Notes under the pieces: model-generated
Database searches by the model: none
Told to the model about the DNA's origin: nothing
Seen by the model: only the letters and a program-made list of their open reading frames with translations
Program-made: the position numbers and the translations under genes
Shown: positions 1 through 12,808 of the stretch, in pieces
Numbering within the stretch: the first letter of the stretch is position 1
How the letters are laid out: each line of letters opens with the position of its first letter
Origin: Cinnamomum chago
Lineage: Eukaryota; Streptophyta; Magnoliopsida; Laurales; Lauraceae
Length of the DNA: 64,000 nt
Reading direction: 5' to 3'
NCBI GenBank assembly: GCA_038049695.1
Contig: CP142453.1
Span: 265,501-329,500, forward strand

Positions 1-865
1 TTTGAGCTTCTCTAGACTTTGTTAATTTCTTTTTAAAGTTCCTAGGTGTCTTTTAAGAAGTTAAGAAGTCTACCTAGTTAGTTGTTGTCAAAGTCTTTGT
101 TTTCATTTAATTCTAGCTTTGAAAATCTAAGTTTATTTTTCCTATGTTGGAGGAATGTTCCAACAAGTCCTATATATATATCTGTTGCTATGAATGAAAT
201 CAGTGGAGTGTGTTTTGATTTAGCCTTTGGCTTGTGAGAAGATATTTCTTCTTGTTAACTCTTATCCTTCGGTGGATTCCGATAGGTGGCGAGTTCCCCG
301 TTTTTGTATCTCTTAGGTGGATTCCTTAGAGTGGTGAGTGGTTCTCTTACTCTGTATCCCTTGTGAGTTTCCTTTGGGTGGTGATTTTTGTATCCCTTTG
401 GTGTTCTTGCTCGGGTGGTGAGCTTATCTTCCTTTGGGTGGTGATATCTGCATCCCATTGGATCCCTTTTATCTTTATTTTTTTGTTGCCTATCATATCC
501 CCGGTATCAAAGTCAGTACTGCTGCAAGTCCGTCCGCCTTGGTTCATTGGGGCATATATCAGGCCCACTCAATGAAAATGTTGTATTTATGGTATCTGAT
601 TAGGTCAGTGTGGCTTTCAATCTTCATCTCTTTATCTTTTAAGGAGTGGCTGGAATGATTTTTCATTGAAGATTTATGTAGCTCTAATTAATGCTATCAT
701 CATTGTCCCTTGCAGCCAGATCATTCCCATAACTGGACAACTTCTAGCCATGCGAAGGTTATACCCTTCGTGCAACAGACTTCATGTGTCAGCATTGCAC
801 CCTTTTCAATTTTTCTCTTCCTAATTCCTCTAGGAGGTTAATGCCTTCATAGTTAGTTATTGTCA
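1..865. other. Non-coding, possible decayed LTR end
   Basis: I see no supportable gene here. Around 170-180 there is a TATA-like TA run. From 265 to 460 a GGTGG/GGATTCC-rich stretch recurs irregularly. Near 503 the sequence GGTATCAAAGTC resembles a tRNA-iMet primer-binding site (TGGTATCAGAGC). Together these look like the end of an old copia LTR followed by its PBS, but no partner LTR is visible, so this is a weak call. Because a CGS exon begins at 3394 without its upstream exons, this stretch may lie inside a CGS intron. Confidence 0.3.
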
Positions 866-1500
866 AGTGTCACCACACTAAGGTGTGGAGGGGTGGCCAT
901 CGAGGGTTCTTTCCTACTAGCACTTGTTGTAGGCTCGCAGCAAAGTTTTCCTATATGATGTTGCATACCTTATCCACAATTAAAAACACAGAACGTTAAA
1001 GCAGTCTTTTCTGTTGATTACAGTCCTAGTACATATTGACTATTGGATGCTAACTTCGCGTGCATGCCACCCTACTATGGTATGGAGGGGTGGCCCTTGA
1101 GGGTTCTTTCCTGCTGGCATTTGTTGTAGGCTTGCAGCAGAGTTTTCCTATATCGTCTTACCTACCTTATGCACAATTAAAAACATAGAAGGTCAATGCA
1201 GTCTTTTCTGTTGACTACTGTCCTCCTAGTACATATTCATTATTGGATCGTAACTTCATGTGCATGCCACCTTTTATGGTATGGAGGGTGGCCCTTGAGG
1301 GTTCTTTCCTACTGTGCCCTTGAGGGTTCTTTCCTACTGGCACTTGTTCTAGGCTTGCAGCAGAGTTTTCCTCTATGATGTTGCATACCTTATTTGCAAT
1401 TAAAAACACAGAAGGTTAATCCAGTTTTTCTGTTGACTACTGACCTTATTGCATATATTGATTATTGGATGCTTACTTTGTGTGCATGCCACCTTTTTAT
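866..1500. repeat. ~198-bp tandem repeat, about three copies
   Basis: The landmark GGAGGGGTGGCC...GAGGGTTCTTTCCT recurs at about 884, 1081 and 1280, giving periods of 197 and 199 bp. Each copy continues through a shared GCAGAGTTTTCCTATAT-like segment, a CAATTAAAAACA(C/T)AGAA segment and a GTGCATGCCACC segment. The third copy has a short internal duplication of the CCCTTGAGGGTTCTTTCCTACT portion (about 1290-1340). No copy is open in any frame, so this is a non-coding satellite-like array. Confidence 0.8.
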
Positions 1501-1619
1501 ATGAGCTTAAAAGGCTGAAGTATGTTTGTTGGTTTTTGGCAAGTAAAATTGGGGTGCCAAGAAGAGTCACCTTGTATTCTAATTGTGAGGACAATCCCAC
1601 CCCTTTCGTTTATATAGTA

Positions 1620-2828
1620 GGGATTTTTACGAAATAATGAAGTTCAGAGTTTGATTAAACATTTTGATGAAGAATGATAAGAAAAATACGAATGAGTGGT
1701 TCGTTACATTTTATTTTCACAGTTTTGCTCCAGTTGACGATATCATCAATAGTTAATGATATCGTCAAAATGCCTTGGTGGAAAAAATCCCAAATCGACA
1801 ACCCACTTCTTCTTCCTCCCCTTGAACTGCGATTTTTACGAAGGAATAGATCTTGCATTCATCTTATTTGTTTGTTTTCTTTTGTTCATCTTATTTGTAT
1901 AGTGTGTGTTTGATTGGGAGAACAAAGAGAAGATGGGAAGGTGTGCCAGTATTGGAGATGAAGGGATGTAGATGGATTGGTCTCATGTAGGTTCGTGCAG
2001 GCTGGGTTCAAATGATGGAATGAAGTTGATGATGAAGAAGAAAAAAGATGAAAAAAAAGGTGTTGCAAGTGGCAGTGGTATTTATTGTGTTTGGTTTAAG
2101 GGGTTGGTACTGTGATGGAGAAAAGGGATGAAGTGGTGGTTGGTGTTTGATGTAGTTTGCAGTTGGCGGTGAGCAAGTTGCAATGTCCTAGAGTGGAGTT
2201 GCAATTGTGGATGGTGAAGATGGGTGCTGGCCGTTTGCAAGTCGGTTCAACTGTTCGAGTATGGTGATGATGAGAAAGTTGGATGGATGAGGAAGATGGT
2301 TCAGTTGTGGTGATAGAGAATGGTGAAGATGGCGAATCTGAGATGGAGTTAGGAAGAAGATGAGAACGGTGATGAAAGACGAGGTAGGGGTTTTCTGTGA
2401 ATGGGTAACGGGTTGTGCTTGTTTGTTAGTGGGGATATTTCCTACCATTTTCATCCTCCTCAACCTCAATTAGAGCTTCCATCCTCTCTCTCTCCACTTG
2501 ATGCACATTTCTTCACAAACTAAATTCAAGGAAAATCCAAGAGAAATGAAAGCAGATAACCCACAAAAATTGAAGAAAATGAACAAAAGAATTGAAGAAA
2601 ATGAGCAAAAAGATAGAGAGAAGATGAAATGCAGTTGAAAATTCAAGGCTTCATGATGTCTTTGGTTATACAGGCAGTTGGCGATATCGTCAACCTAACT
2701 GATGATATCGTCAACTGGGGTATTTTTGTCCAAAAGAAATGTACGAAATGACCAATCTGTAGTTTCATAATTTTTCTTTATAAAACTGTCTAATTAGACT
2801 ATAAGCTTAATTATTTCGTAAAAATCCC
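1620..2828. mobile_element. Non-autonomous Mutator-like element (MULE)
   Basis: The two ends are long inverted repeats of about 150 bp. The left end starts GGGATTTTTACGAAATAAT, and the right end read in reverse complement starts GGGATTTTTACGAAATAAT as well, with diverged similarity continuing inward. Both subterminal regions carry a CAGTTGACGATATCAT motif close to an inverted GATATCGTCAA. Flanks are TTTATATAG on the left (two bases from the end) and TTTATATTA on the right, an imperfect 9-bp target duplication, which is the MULE length. The ~0.9-kb interior is GATG/GAAG-rich with no transposase and no convincing ORF. Confidence 0.7.
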
Positions 2829-3393
2829 TTTATATTATCATGTAGGGATATAAAATAGTGTGGTTTAGTATGGGTCTATGGTGGATCCTGACCTGGATGC
2901 GAACTGATTTGTTTTAAATACTTGGGACTGGATCTGACTCCAGTGGGCCCGATCGAACCTGGATCCAACTCCTGGCCTGATTTAACTAATAGAAAATAAT
3001 AAAATCTTCTATTTTACCAGTGTTTGCCTCAGCAAGACTTAAAGAGGGAATCTCAAGCTTGGAGGCACAAGCAGCTACCGGCTGCACTACATGTTCTCAA
3101 GTTCTATGTTATGTATAAATTATAATACTATTAATACCTTTTTTTTTTATGTAATAGATAATATTTTGTAAATATTACTTGGGTACATAGGTATTTGGTA
3201 TGGACATGAGTGGACCCAGATCCTATTAACAATTGGGGTCCAAAAAGAGGGTTTATACCTTTTTCTTTCCAGGTTCGGTCCTTGAGATAGCTGGGTAATT
3301 GGAGGTCAATTGGCATGACTGTTATGCTCTTGGTGTATATTATTTTCCTTTTCCACTGTTTCTGTTTTACTGATTCTTATCTTCAAAGTGCAG
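2829..3393. other. Intronic or upstream DNA before the first visible CGS exon
   Basis: No coding exon is recognised. The stretch is AT-rich with short GGGTCCxGATC-type degenerate runs (2880-2980). It ends in the splice acceptor TGCAG at 3389-3393, which opens the first visible cystathionine gamma-synthase exon. Confidence 0.4.
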
Positions 3394-6300
3394 GCTACTA
3401 TCATTGATCCTGCTGATATGGAAGCTCTGAAATCTGCACTTGATGAGCATAATGTCAGTGAAAAATTTGTTGTTATCTAGTGCCTAGTTATTTAATTGAT
3501 ATATACATTTTAATGAAAGATGGCCGCCACTCACACTAGCAAATTCTTTCACTACAGGTATACCTTTTCTTTACAGAGTCTCCAACAAATCCATACCTCC
3601 GTTGCATTGACATTGAATTGGTCTCAAAGATTTGCCACAGCAAAGGAACAAAAGTCTGTATAGATGGCACACTTGCTTCACCGGTCAACCAGAAGGCCCT
3701 AGCCCTTGGTGCAGATATTGTGCTGCAGTCTGCAACAAAGTTCATTGGAGGTCATAATGATGTGAGTTAATAAAAAAATGTTTTTTTTTTTTTTGGGTCA
3801 AGTTAGTGATAAAGCATTATCAGCAGCATTGAAATCTAAAAGTCAATTCCATCTTTAGGTTATAGCTGGTTGCATTAGTGGTTCGGAGGAACTGGTTTCC
3901 AAAGTGCGTTATCTGCATCACATATTCGGTGGTGTACTTAACCCGGTGAGTAAATAATCATAAATAAGCTTGGTAATTGAGGTTGACCGATTTAGTTTTT
4001 GATTTGTGTTGCTCGTGTGTGTATGGGGAGTTCACAATTCATAATATGAAATTTGCATTTCAATTGGGCTCTCTCTAGTGCTCTCAGATGATTTAGAGAG
4101 TGAATTTACAATTTGGAGTATGAAATTTTCATTCAGACGGTTTCTTTTATAAATTGTCATCTTGAATGATTTTCACACAATCATACAACCATTAGGGATA
4201 CCTTTTGTGTGTGCATGTGTGTGTTCTCATAGAGTAGAAGTCTCGTATTCTTCTTTCTTTTGTTCAATATACTTGATTTCTATCTTCAGTTGATAACTTT
4301 TGCTGAAATTATCTGATCGTATTATCCTTGTAAAAATTCCAAATGGCCTCTATACTTCCAAATTTTGTCATGTGTACATCATTGAAAGTCTACAGAGTTG
4401 CGACCCAAGTCTCCATTTTTGGCATGGTAGGTTTTCCATTCATCCTTTTTTTTTCTCTCGGTTTTATTACCATTCTCATATCTATCTTTCATAACCCTCT
4501 TTCCATAAGTTAATTTTTCCCCCTTTTTTCAGTTCTCTCTCGTGTATGCCTATGTAGGACTTGGTAATAATTGTGCCTAAATGAGCAAGGCCATGACCAT
4601 CACACCATGCATGTGATAGTTATAAGTTTTTCCTGAGGACATGTCTGTTTGCATGAGGGGAGGAGAAGCAGAGTGAAGTAAAGGGTCAAATCAAGAGAAA
4701 AGAAAACACGAGGGGGTCAAAAGTAAAAGTACTAAATGACAAAAGCTACTTGTTCATCCTTTTCCGGGGACCCTCTGAAATACAAATTTTATTTTAATGA
4801 GATCAAAGCTTGATCACTTTGCAGGACATTTGTTCTAGTTTTTATTTTTGTTGTTGCTTGTTCCTATTTTTGGTTTGTCGCATAGCACTCTTATACCAGC
4901 CCATGTTTGTTTTACCTTCTTGCCTTTTGGGCCTCTACGTGGTTATCATGTACTCTCAACCTTTTCTCTGTTGGGAATAAGATGTTAGCTTTTACCAATC
5001 CAAAAAACCTATCCAAAAAGAAAAGTAGTATTGAAAGTAGAACTTTGAAGATATTACTTCAAGATTATTGTATTCTGTGAAGTAGTTCTTGAGAATCTTT
5101 CTTTCCCAAAGCTTATTGAGCAAGATCCAGCCTTCAACCCTTCTGTAAGATCCTGGATATATTGTTGAGATTCTTGTTTTCCTTTCTTTTCAAGTTCCCA
5201 ATGAACAGCAGGGGGGAGGAGAAATGGCCTTACTATGCTCTTGGAAAGGACCCACGATCCAACCATCCATCATCTTAACATAAAGACTTTTGTACCACTC
5301 ACCCACCCACCCAGTGTTAAAAAATTTTGGTAGAGGTGCTCACCTCCAAAGTGAAATTGTGATGAAGGTATGTTACCGTATGTGTGATCAAGCTTCTCCA
5401 GTGCCTCTTTGCACATGAAGATTAACTCAGGAACCTAAACTATCTAATATCTGTTATGTAAGCTCTTTGCAGGTATCCAAGTTTTAATCAGAGCCGAGGT
5501 CAAAAACTAGTAGAATATATATATATATATTTATAGCTCAAAGAATCATATTGTAGAAATGAGTTATTTACGTCGTCTTTCAAAAAATTCATACAGTGGA
5601 CACGTGACTGAGAAGTCAGTGAGACCAGAAACTCGTCTTATATTGTTCTCTGTTAGTCTGTTACGATCTTCTTGCACAGTTAAATTACCATTCCAAATCA
5701 TGGGGCATACTGAAATAACTGAACAGCAAGGAATTTACACTTAAAAATTGAATTTGGTGGAGATGATTCTAGAAAGCTCTACTTCCTACTCTTTTAATCA
5801 TCTTCATAGTTAAAAACATCAAAACTTGTTAAAGAATAGTTGAAGCCATCATACTGTATCAACTCTGACTAAACAAGGAACAGCCGAAAACCATATTCAA
5901 GCTTTAAAGCATTGTTCTAGCTGATGCATCTTTACTGATAACAACCCTATACAAACTTGGAAACAAAAAAAAGCACTACCCTCGATATAATTTTAAAAGC
6001 AAATTTTACTGTCAATTTAAGGCTTGCAATTGGTGATACTTTCTTAATTGGGTTACTTTATTTGTGGATGTTTACATATGTTGCAAGCTCTCACTTTAGC
6101 ATCATATTGATTGAAAGCATCATTGTATATTTTCAGAATGCTGCATATCATATCATCCGAGGCATCAAGACACTGCACCTTCGTGTACAGCACCAAAACT
6201 CTCTAGCATTGAGGATGGCCGAGATTTTAGAGGCACATCCCAAGGTATTTAAATTGCTTTCACTTCATATGGGAATAATTTGCTCCAGTTTTCACTGTTG

Positions 6301-8702
6301 TAAGTAGTGATAAAAGTGAGCAAATCTGCAACATTAAGGCTTTTTCTTGTCGAAGTGACCTTTGTATCAAAAGATTCCCCCTTGAAGGGTGACTAATCTA
6401 AACACCATTCAGATCTCCCTTGGATTGAAGTCATTTGCACATGCCAGACATCAAATTTGTCTTGGGTAAAAATAACTTAAATCCTATGGTTGATACTCAA
6501 ACGATGGGTACTTGTGGCAGTATAACCAGTTACATTCACATCATAGGGTCCACCTTGGAGACCCACCTGCATTATTGGCGAGGGAGGAATGGGGTTGAAA
6601 GGCCATGACATAGATTGAAGATGGCCTCAGTCGCAATCACTGGATGTTTGTGTAGCTTGTGATTGCAATGCATCCAAGTGAGTCCTATACCGTGATCACA
6701 TATAAGAGAGATGTATACAATCCACTGTGTGATAGAAAGACTTACCAGAATGGGAAAGTTTCAGTGGTCCTAACCCTTGATTCAATAACATTTTGACTGT
6801 TTTCTAACTGAGGAAAAAAAAAACCCTCGCTGCTGTCAGTACTGTATTGACAGCAGCTAACCATCTGATATAAGATGTGTGGATCCCACTTTTGTTAGAT
6901 TTAACCTGCTCAGTCAGTCACGTTACAAAAAAACCCCATCTTATAGGACCTACATTTCATGTGTGGAAAATTTGACTGTATTTCAGGTGAATGACACTAA
7001 TGCAAGTGAAACTTGGTTGAACACCTATAAATAGGGAGGTGCATGGGTATGAGTTGGACCAAATAAATGTGGGCCCGCACAGCTTAAATAAAATTTTAAG
7101 CTGTCATCATTATCAAATGGCAGCACTAGATAATTTCCCTAACTTATATATATTTATTTAAGATTGAATTCAATAGCGAGCATAGGTGAAATGAGTGTCA
7201 AATTAAGGTCATTGCCAATTCTTCCTTTTTGGGGAAGTGTGTGTAGGGAGGTGAGCATGGTGTTCTGAGTGAACTGGTTCTCTTTTGAAAGTTTTGTGCA
7301 TGTCTCCCTTTTCAAAATTTGAAGAGTCCGAGTCCCCACTTCGATGCAAACTCGGTCTGTGCAAAGTCACATGGACTCAGCTAAGTCTCGTGCAGCCTGA
7401 AAGGTTTTTAGTGTGATTAGGGAGATCGATATTATCACCCACAAGTTTCTCGCGTGCAGTGTCAATTCTTTTTCTTTGTTCCTTTATATGCTCTTTTTCA
7501 TTTTTTTTTTCAGTATTTTAGAAGGCTGACTCCCTTAGTGGCTGCCATTGGCAGATTATACGAGTCCATTATCCAGGCCTGCCAAGTCATCCGGAACATC
7601 ACATTGCCAAGCGGCAAATGTCTGGTTTTGGTGGTGTGGTGAGTTTTGAGGTGAGTTGAATGTATGGAAGACTTATCTTTGTACTTTCTCAAACTGATTA
7701 TGGAATAGTGACTTGTCTTCCTCCTGCAGGTTGCCGGGGACTTGATGGCCACTCGGAAATTTATTGATGCTTTAAAAATTCCTTACATTGCCCCATCCTT
7801 TGGAGGCTGTGAGAGCTTTGTTGACCCACCTGCGATCATGTCTTACTGGTACTTCTTGTTACTCAGCAGCTACTGATTTGTTAAAGTTGTTGCTGGTGTC
7901 TATAAAATTGAATGTCGTATTTTACACAGTAACATCCTAGAGGAAAAAGGAATAAAGTTGTTAAAGTTGTTTGAGAATTTATATTCAATTATATTTTCCC
8001 AATAAAGTTAGGAATGTCAACATATCCCAATATTATCTCCTGCATATTTATTTCAACAATGGTATTTGTGCCAGTGGGGTACTGTATAATCCTATTGATA
8101 AATAACATTTAGGGCTTGTTTGTTTAGTACATAGGATTTTTGCCATAAGTGGTTAAAAATGAGAATTTTAAAAAATGAGTATCAAATAACTATTCCTTTT
8201 ATGGCAATAGAATCAGTGAAGATGGGAAATAAATAAATGGGTTTAGATTTCCATCTTCCGTTAATTCTATTTCCATAAAAGGAATGGTTATTTGATACTC
8301 ATTTTTGGAAATCGACGTATGGTCTTCGTGTTTATAGCATATGTGGCATAAATCCTATGTATTCAATTCTTATTAGTTTTAATCCAAACAAACATGCCCT
8401 TGTTTTTTTTGTTTTTCTAAAACTCATTGTGAAAGCCTGCTAGTTTTATGCTCTTCAAGTGAAAACCCTTGAGTGACCTCTAGATTGACAAGTTAAAAGG
8501 CTTTGTTGATGATATTGATTATGATATGTGCACAATGTAGAGATGTTTGCAAGTGACTGCTCTTTTACTTTTGGACAGGGATCTTAGTCCAGGTGAGAGG
8601 GCCAAATTTGGGATTAAGGACAATTTGATCCGGTTCAGCTTTGGTGTTGAAGATTTTGAAGACGTGAAGTCGGACATTCTTCAAGCCTTGGAAGCTGTCT
8701 AA
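3394..8702 (+). CDS. CGS1: Cystathionine gamma-synthase, 3' seven exons (5'-partial)
   Basis: This enzyme joins O-phosphohomoserine and cysteine to give cystathionine, the committed step of methionine synthesis, in the plastid. Seven phase-consistent exons give 265 codons plus TAA: 3394-3453, 3558-3761, 3859-3945, 6137-6244, 7555-7650, 7730-7848, 8579-8702, all with GT-AG introns. Visible family motifs are IIDPADMEAL, TESPTNPYLRC, the PLP-lysine motif SATKFIGGHND, LHLRVQHQNS, HYPGLPSHPEHHIAKRQMSG and SFGVEDFEDVKSDILQAL. From family knowledge the whole protein is about 520-560 residues, so the transit peptide, the regulatory N-terminus and the first half of the PLP domain are missing. They were not found in bases 1-3393 and may lie left of the window. 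No stop or frameshift occurs in the visible exons. The last intron contains a foldback MITE. Confidence 0.93.
8111..8400. mobile_element. Foldback MITE, hAT-like, in last CGS intron
   Basis: The 290-bp element starts AGGGCTTGTTTGTTTAG and its end in reverse complement reads AGGGCATGTTTGTTTGG. The inverted pairing continues through most of the element (for example GAGTATCAAATAACTATTCC near 8180 against its complement near 8290), so the whole unit can fold into one hairpin. The AGGGC...TGTTTG termini resemble plant hAT-type MITEs. I could not define a clean 8-bp target duplication. Confidence 0.7.
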
Positions 8703-9977
8703 TCTAGTCTTGTGCTACTCAACCTTAAATCTATTTTCTTCTCGTCTCGTCATTGTGTCCAGAGACTGCAATGCAGGCGTGCTGATCGTTCTATTACACT
8801 TTGGAGTCATTGTTTGCCCCTTTTTTTTTTCTTTAGGTAGTCTCATTGTTTGTGTTGGGTAGTATCTTGGTTGCTATCACTTGGGTTTTATCCAGATATA
8901 TGATGATGATGACGATGACGATGACGCGTCATGTTGTGGTTGCTTCTTAAACACCTGCATAGGGAAGGAACATTTGTCCAAAAATCTTTGGCTGGCAAAA
9001 AGACGACGTTGCATACAATTTACAGGACTTATGTCGTCGTCTTGTATCCCATTTATGTGACTGCCAACGGTAAGGATGTGATGATGATGAGGCAGCACCA
9101 TACAGATTGATTGCTCCAATTCTACTTTTTTTTGAAAAAAAAATAATAATTTAGAGGGATTATTGGTAAACGAGTGAAGTCCCTCTTGATCTGGGCCACC
9201 CGTTTTTATTGCAATTGATCAGGGCTGTCAATGCTCTGCTTTTTTATTACTGGAGGGCATGGGTTATCTGAGATGCTGATCCATCATTATTGTGTATTCC
9301 ATAGATTCTGATTTGATTTGCCCGCAACGTCATTTATTAATGAATGGCATGGCCAAATTCACATTGAGGATGATGCTGCTCGGAATGGAGCTTCTGAGCA
9401 CCCCCAACCATAAGGATGTAAATCATATGTTATAGATAGGCCTGGGTTCTCTCTCTCTGCCTTTGATTGGAGCTCTGAGTGGCCAGAACGAAACGAGCCC
9501 TATAATCTTACTCAAATCTGAAAAAGAATGAGAAACTTATGTTTTGATACCGTGTTAAGCCCCCATTAGCGTCGAGTTGTTGAGAAGCTCAATTAATTTA
9601 AAAATACAATTGACACCAACTTCTCATAAAGTGGGGAAGGAAAAAAATAACACACCATGTTTGTTTAGATGGATAGAAAAATCATTAATTTGAGCCTCTT
9701 ACACGTTATTTCTGTACGAGGAGGGGACCTCAAGAACATCATCTTGAGAATTGAAGAATTCATGATGGCTCAGTTCCCGCCATTATCGAAATTCACCTTT
9801 GAGAGTAGGGTTCAGTAGAGGCCAAACCAACAACTCTATAAATTAAATGACATGCAAACACTTCCCACCGGTGTAGGGATCGATCAAACCAGTTAACACG
9901 TGAAACGAAGTTGGGATGTAAGCATAGGAATTTACATGTGAAATATATTTACCACATTTATTTGGAAGCATAATTTT
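8703..9977. other. CGS 3' flank, no gene seen
   Basis: The first few hundred bases are probably the CGS 3' UTR. They include an ATGATGATG/ACGATG microsatellite at about 8897-8930. The rest is AT-rich non-coding sequence with short A and T runs. Short ORFs here have no recognisable domain. Confidence 0.4.
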
Positions 9978-11756
9978 TGTCACGTCCCAGACTCGGATTA
10001 ACATAAGTATACCAAATTTAAGAATGGGATTTGCCCACAGGATAATAATTCCCGATTTTAGAGCATAAACAGAACTATTTTTATTCATAGTACCGAAGTT
10101 AATAATAGAGAACAAAAGTTATATATATATTAATCCGATAAAAAAAAAGGACCAACAGAGGTCATTACAACTGAATAGAAAGAAAACTCATCTCAGTGAT
10201 AGTGCAGCTCACGAAACCCGATGTTTATATGACATCCGCATAACTTAATTGAAATCCTAAGGCCCCATGATCATATCACCTGAAACGCCAGATGTTACAT
10301 TAGATAAACTGACAAGAGGCTGATTTGCTAAGCAATAACATGATAACTAATAAACAAGATAAATCTGAACAATGCATGTGTTTGAGATATCAAAATAATC
10401 GATGTAACATAAAAGGCGGGAGGGCAAAACTACATTGGCTAACTTATCTTAATCTCTATTAAGAGATTATCTAATAAACTGAATACAATGGAGACCGTGT
10501 ATGGCAAGATGTGGAAACAGATTTTATAAAAATAGAATATAGAGGTACGTGGAGTATAAATACTCCACAGAGAATGGAACTAAGTTGCAGCAAGTATGTG
10601 GAATGGAACAGTCCAACCTTCACCACGTCTAGCTCCAGAAGGATTGAGCTAAGTGCTGTCAATATCTGAGTGTATTCGTGTACATATATCCACTTGTAAC
10701 AAAATACAGATGTTTCTCGTAAAATGAAAACATGTATTTTCAAGATACGAAAATCATACTGATATTCATAACAGAAGTTAAATCCTCAAAATTAACTAAA
10801 AGGTCCATCATATAGTCTAGGTTACTTAATATCATTATTAGACAATAATGTGTTCCATGTGTTGGCGTTTGAGAATTTAATTTAATAAATAAATCCTCTT
10901 TGGCAACACATTAATGTTTAATAGTGGTATTTCTGAATAAATGATAATTTTTAATCTATTTGTAGGTCAATATTAAGTTTAAACAACCCCCGTCGCCTCC
11001 TAAAGAATCAAGGTCATTGGACTATTATAGGAAAATTTTCCAAGCTAGAAAATTAGGTTAGAAAAAAAAAGAAAAGCTACAATGTGGTCGGTTGACTATG
11101 TGGTTGACCTGGTGTCAACCTGCTATGTTGTCGGTCGACCTGTTGTTGACCAGGTCAACATCCAATGAAGAAAAATTGGATCTGGATCCCCTGTTTGGTC
11201 CAAACAGGGATGGGGTGCCACATAAGAAGTTTTTTTTTTTTTTTTTGAGATTTCTTGTTTTTGAAGAGATGAGATGTGACATCTCAACCCCATGTGGCAC
11301 CCTTGATTGGTCTACAACAGGAATCCATTTCTAGAAAAAATGGGATAGAATACTCTCAGATCCTGAGAACTGACCGACATGTCCAATGTGGTCGGTCAAC
11401 CGATTACAAAGAAAAACGGAATACGAAGTCTCGACTTGTTTCACTTCAACCTTATTAAAATCATCGAGAAATATATTCTAACATTCAAAACCAATTCTAA
11501 ATCATCATTTAAATCAAGAATAACTTCTAACTTCTAACTAGATCTACAAAATCATCATTTGAAACTAAGATTTCTCTTAAAAAAACTGAATTTCATGCAA
11601 CTTCTTGAAACCAAGTGCATAAACATGTATAGCATATCAGTTACTTGCCTCTGGATCAAGCTCTAACTGAGCTCTAGCTAATTCCCTGGAAACCCTCTCA
11701 ATTTCCACTTCACAAAACTTCACAAACACTGGGAGAGAAGAGAACAAAAGGAAGAA

Positions 11757-12214
11757 TGTTGGAAAAATTCCATCATGTGGGGCCACACATGTAACTATTA
11801 AATGTGTCATGCTATCTTTGGTTAAGCCTATATTAAAGTGATCTGATTAAGAATTAAAATTCTAAGGCTTAAGGGTATAATTGTCATGGGATTAATGTGT
11901 AGATATCAGAATGTTATTTCTAATTTGATGAGGGGCCAAATTAGAAATAGCAAACCTATGATATCTTATATATTAGGGTTATGGTCCCCAATTCATATGG
12001 TGAATTCTTATTCTCTCTGACATCCCATCATCAGAAGAATCAAGAGGGTTTCTCTAGGCAGCCATATTGGATTGGAAGATCAACAACCTGTAAGCAACTT
12101 CATTCAATGGATTCAGGTATGTTTTTCCGCTTTACTTCTCTCAATGATTTGATATGGAGGATCTTGGTTTATTAGGGTTTCCTAGATCAAAGATCTAGAT
12201 TATTGTTTCTTACA
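11757..12214 (+). repeat. 5' LTR of the copia element
   Basis: 458 bp with TG...CA ends, followed two bases later by the tRNA-iMet-type PBS TGGTATCAGAGC at 12217-12228. It is collinear with the 3' LTR at 17607-18063 along its entire length. Confidence 0.95.
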
Positions 12215-12808
12215 ATTGGTATCAGAGCGTCTCCATGTTAAGCCATTAGGAATCCAGATATAAATCAATCTGTTGATATTCTGTTCTTTGGTTAACAAAT
12301 TAACGCCACCCATCTCTTCCCTTTTCCCTTTCACTCATTTCGCTATTTGCATCTCCCGTCTTCCATTCCATGTGCTTGTTGGAATGCCCCAGTCATATTT
12401 ACTTTGATATGCATACCATGTGCTAGATTTAGTATTTTAGATGAACTCAACTGTAGCTCTATTTGCTGGATCTACTTATGCAGCACATATATGTCGATTT
12501 TCTTTTGGGGGGTGTGTGTGGTGGGTGACACTCTTCCATCCATCAAACGTACAAGTGGTGGTTCTCAATCTTGATGGAGCAAGCTCGATTTAGATGGATG
12601 TAAATCGAATGGTCCCGATGCAGTCAGTTGGCATTTATGCCATGGGCTATCTATCATTCTTTCAGGGCTATCAACCCATTTGATTATTTGGATTCACACA
12701 TTAATCCTACATGCCTTGGATGTGGGCATGACTATATTCCACTGTATTCTTTATATGTTTTTTCAGTTTCGTTCCTTGTTGGTTAGTGGAGTCGGGGAGA
12801 TATTTTTA

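Noticed and set aside
255-575. Overlapping short frames on both strands
   Set aside because: They arise from a degenerate GGTGG/TTCC-rich repeat stretch and show no protein family.
6829-6857. GCTGCTGTCA hairpin with 10-bp perfect stem in a CGS intron
   Set aside because: The stem is too short for a miRNA precursor and no transposon ends were found around it; it may be chance.
9843-10743. Two 90-codon minus-strand frames
   Set aside because: They lie at or in LTR-like sequence, are AT-driven and show no family motif.
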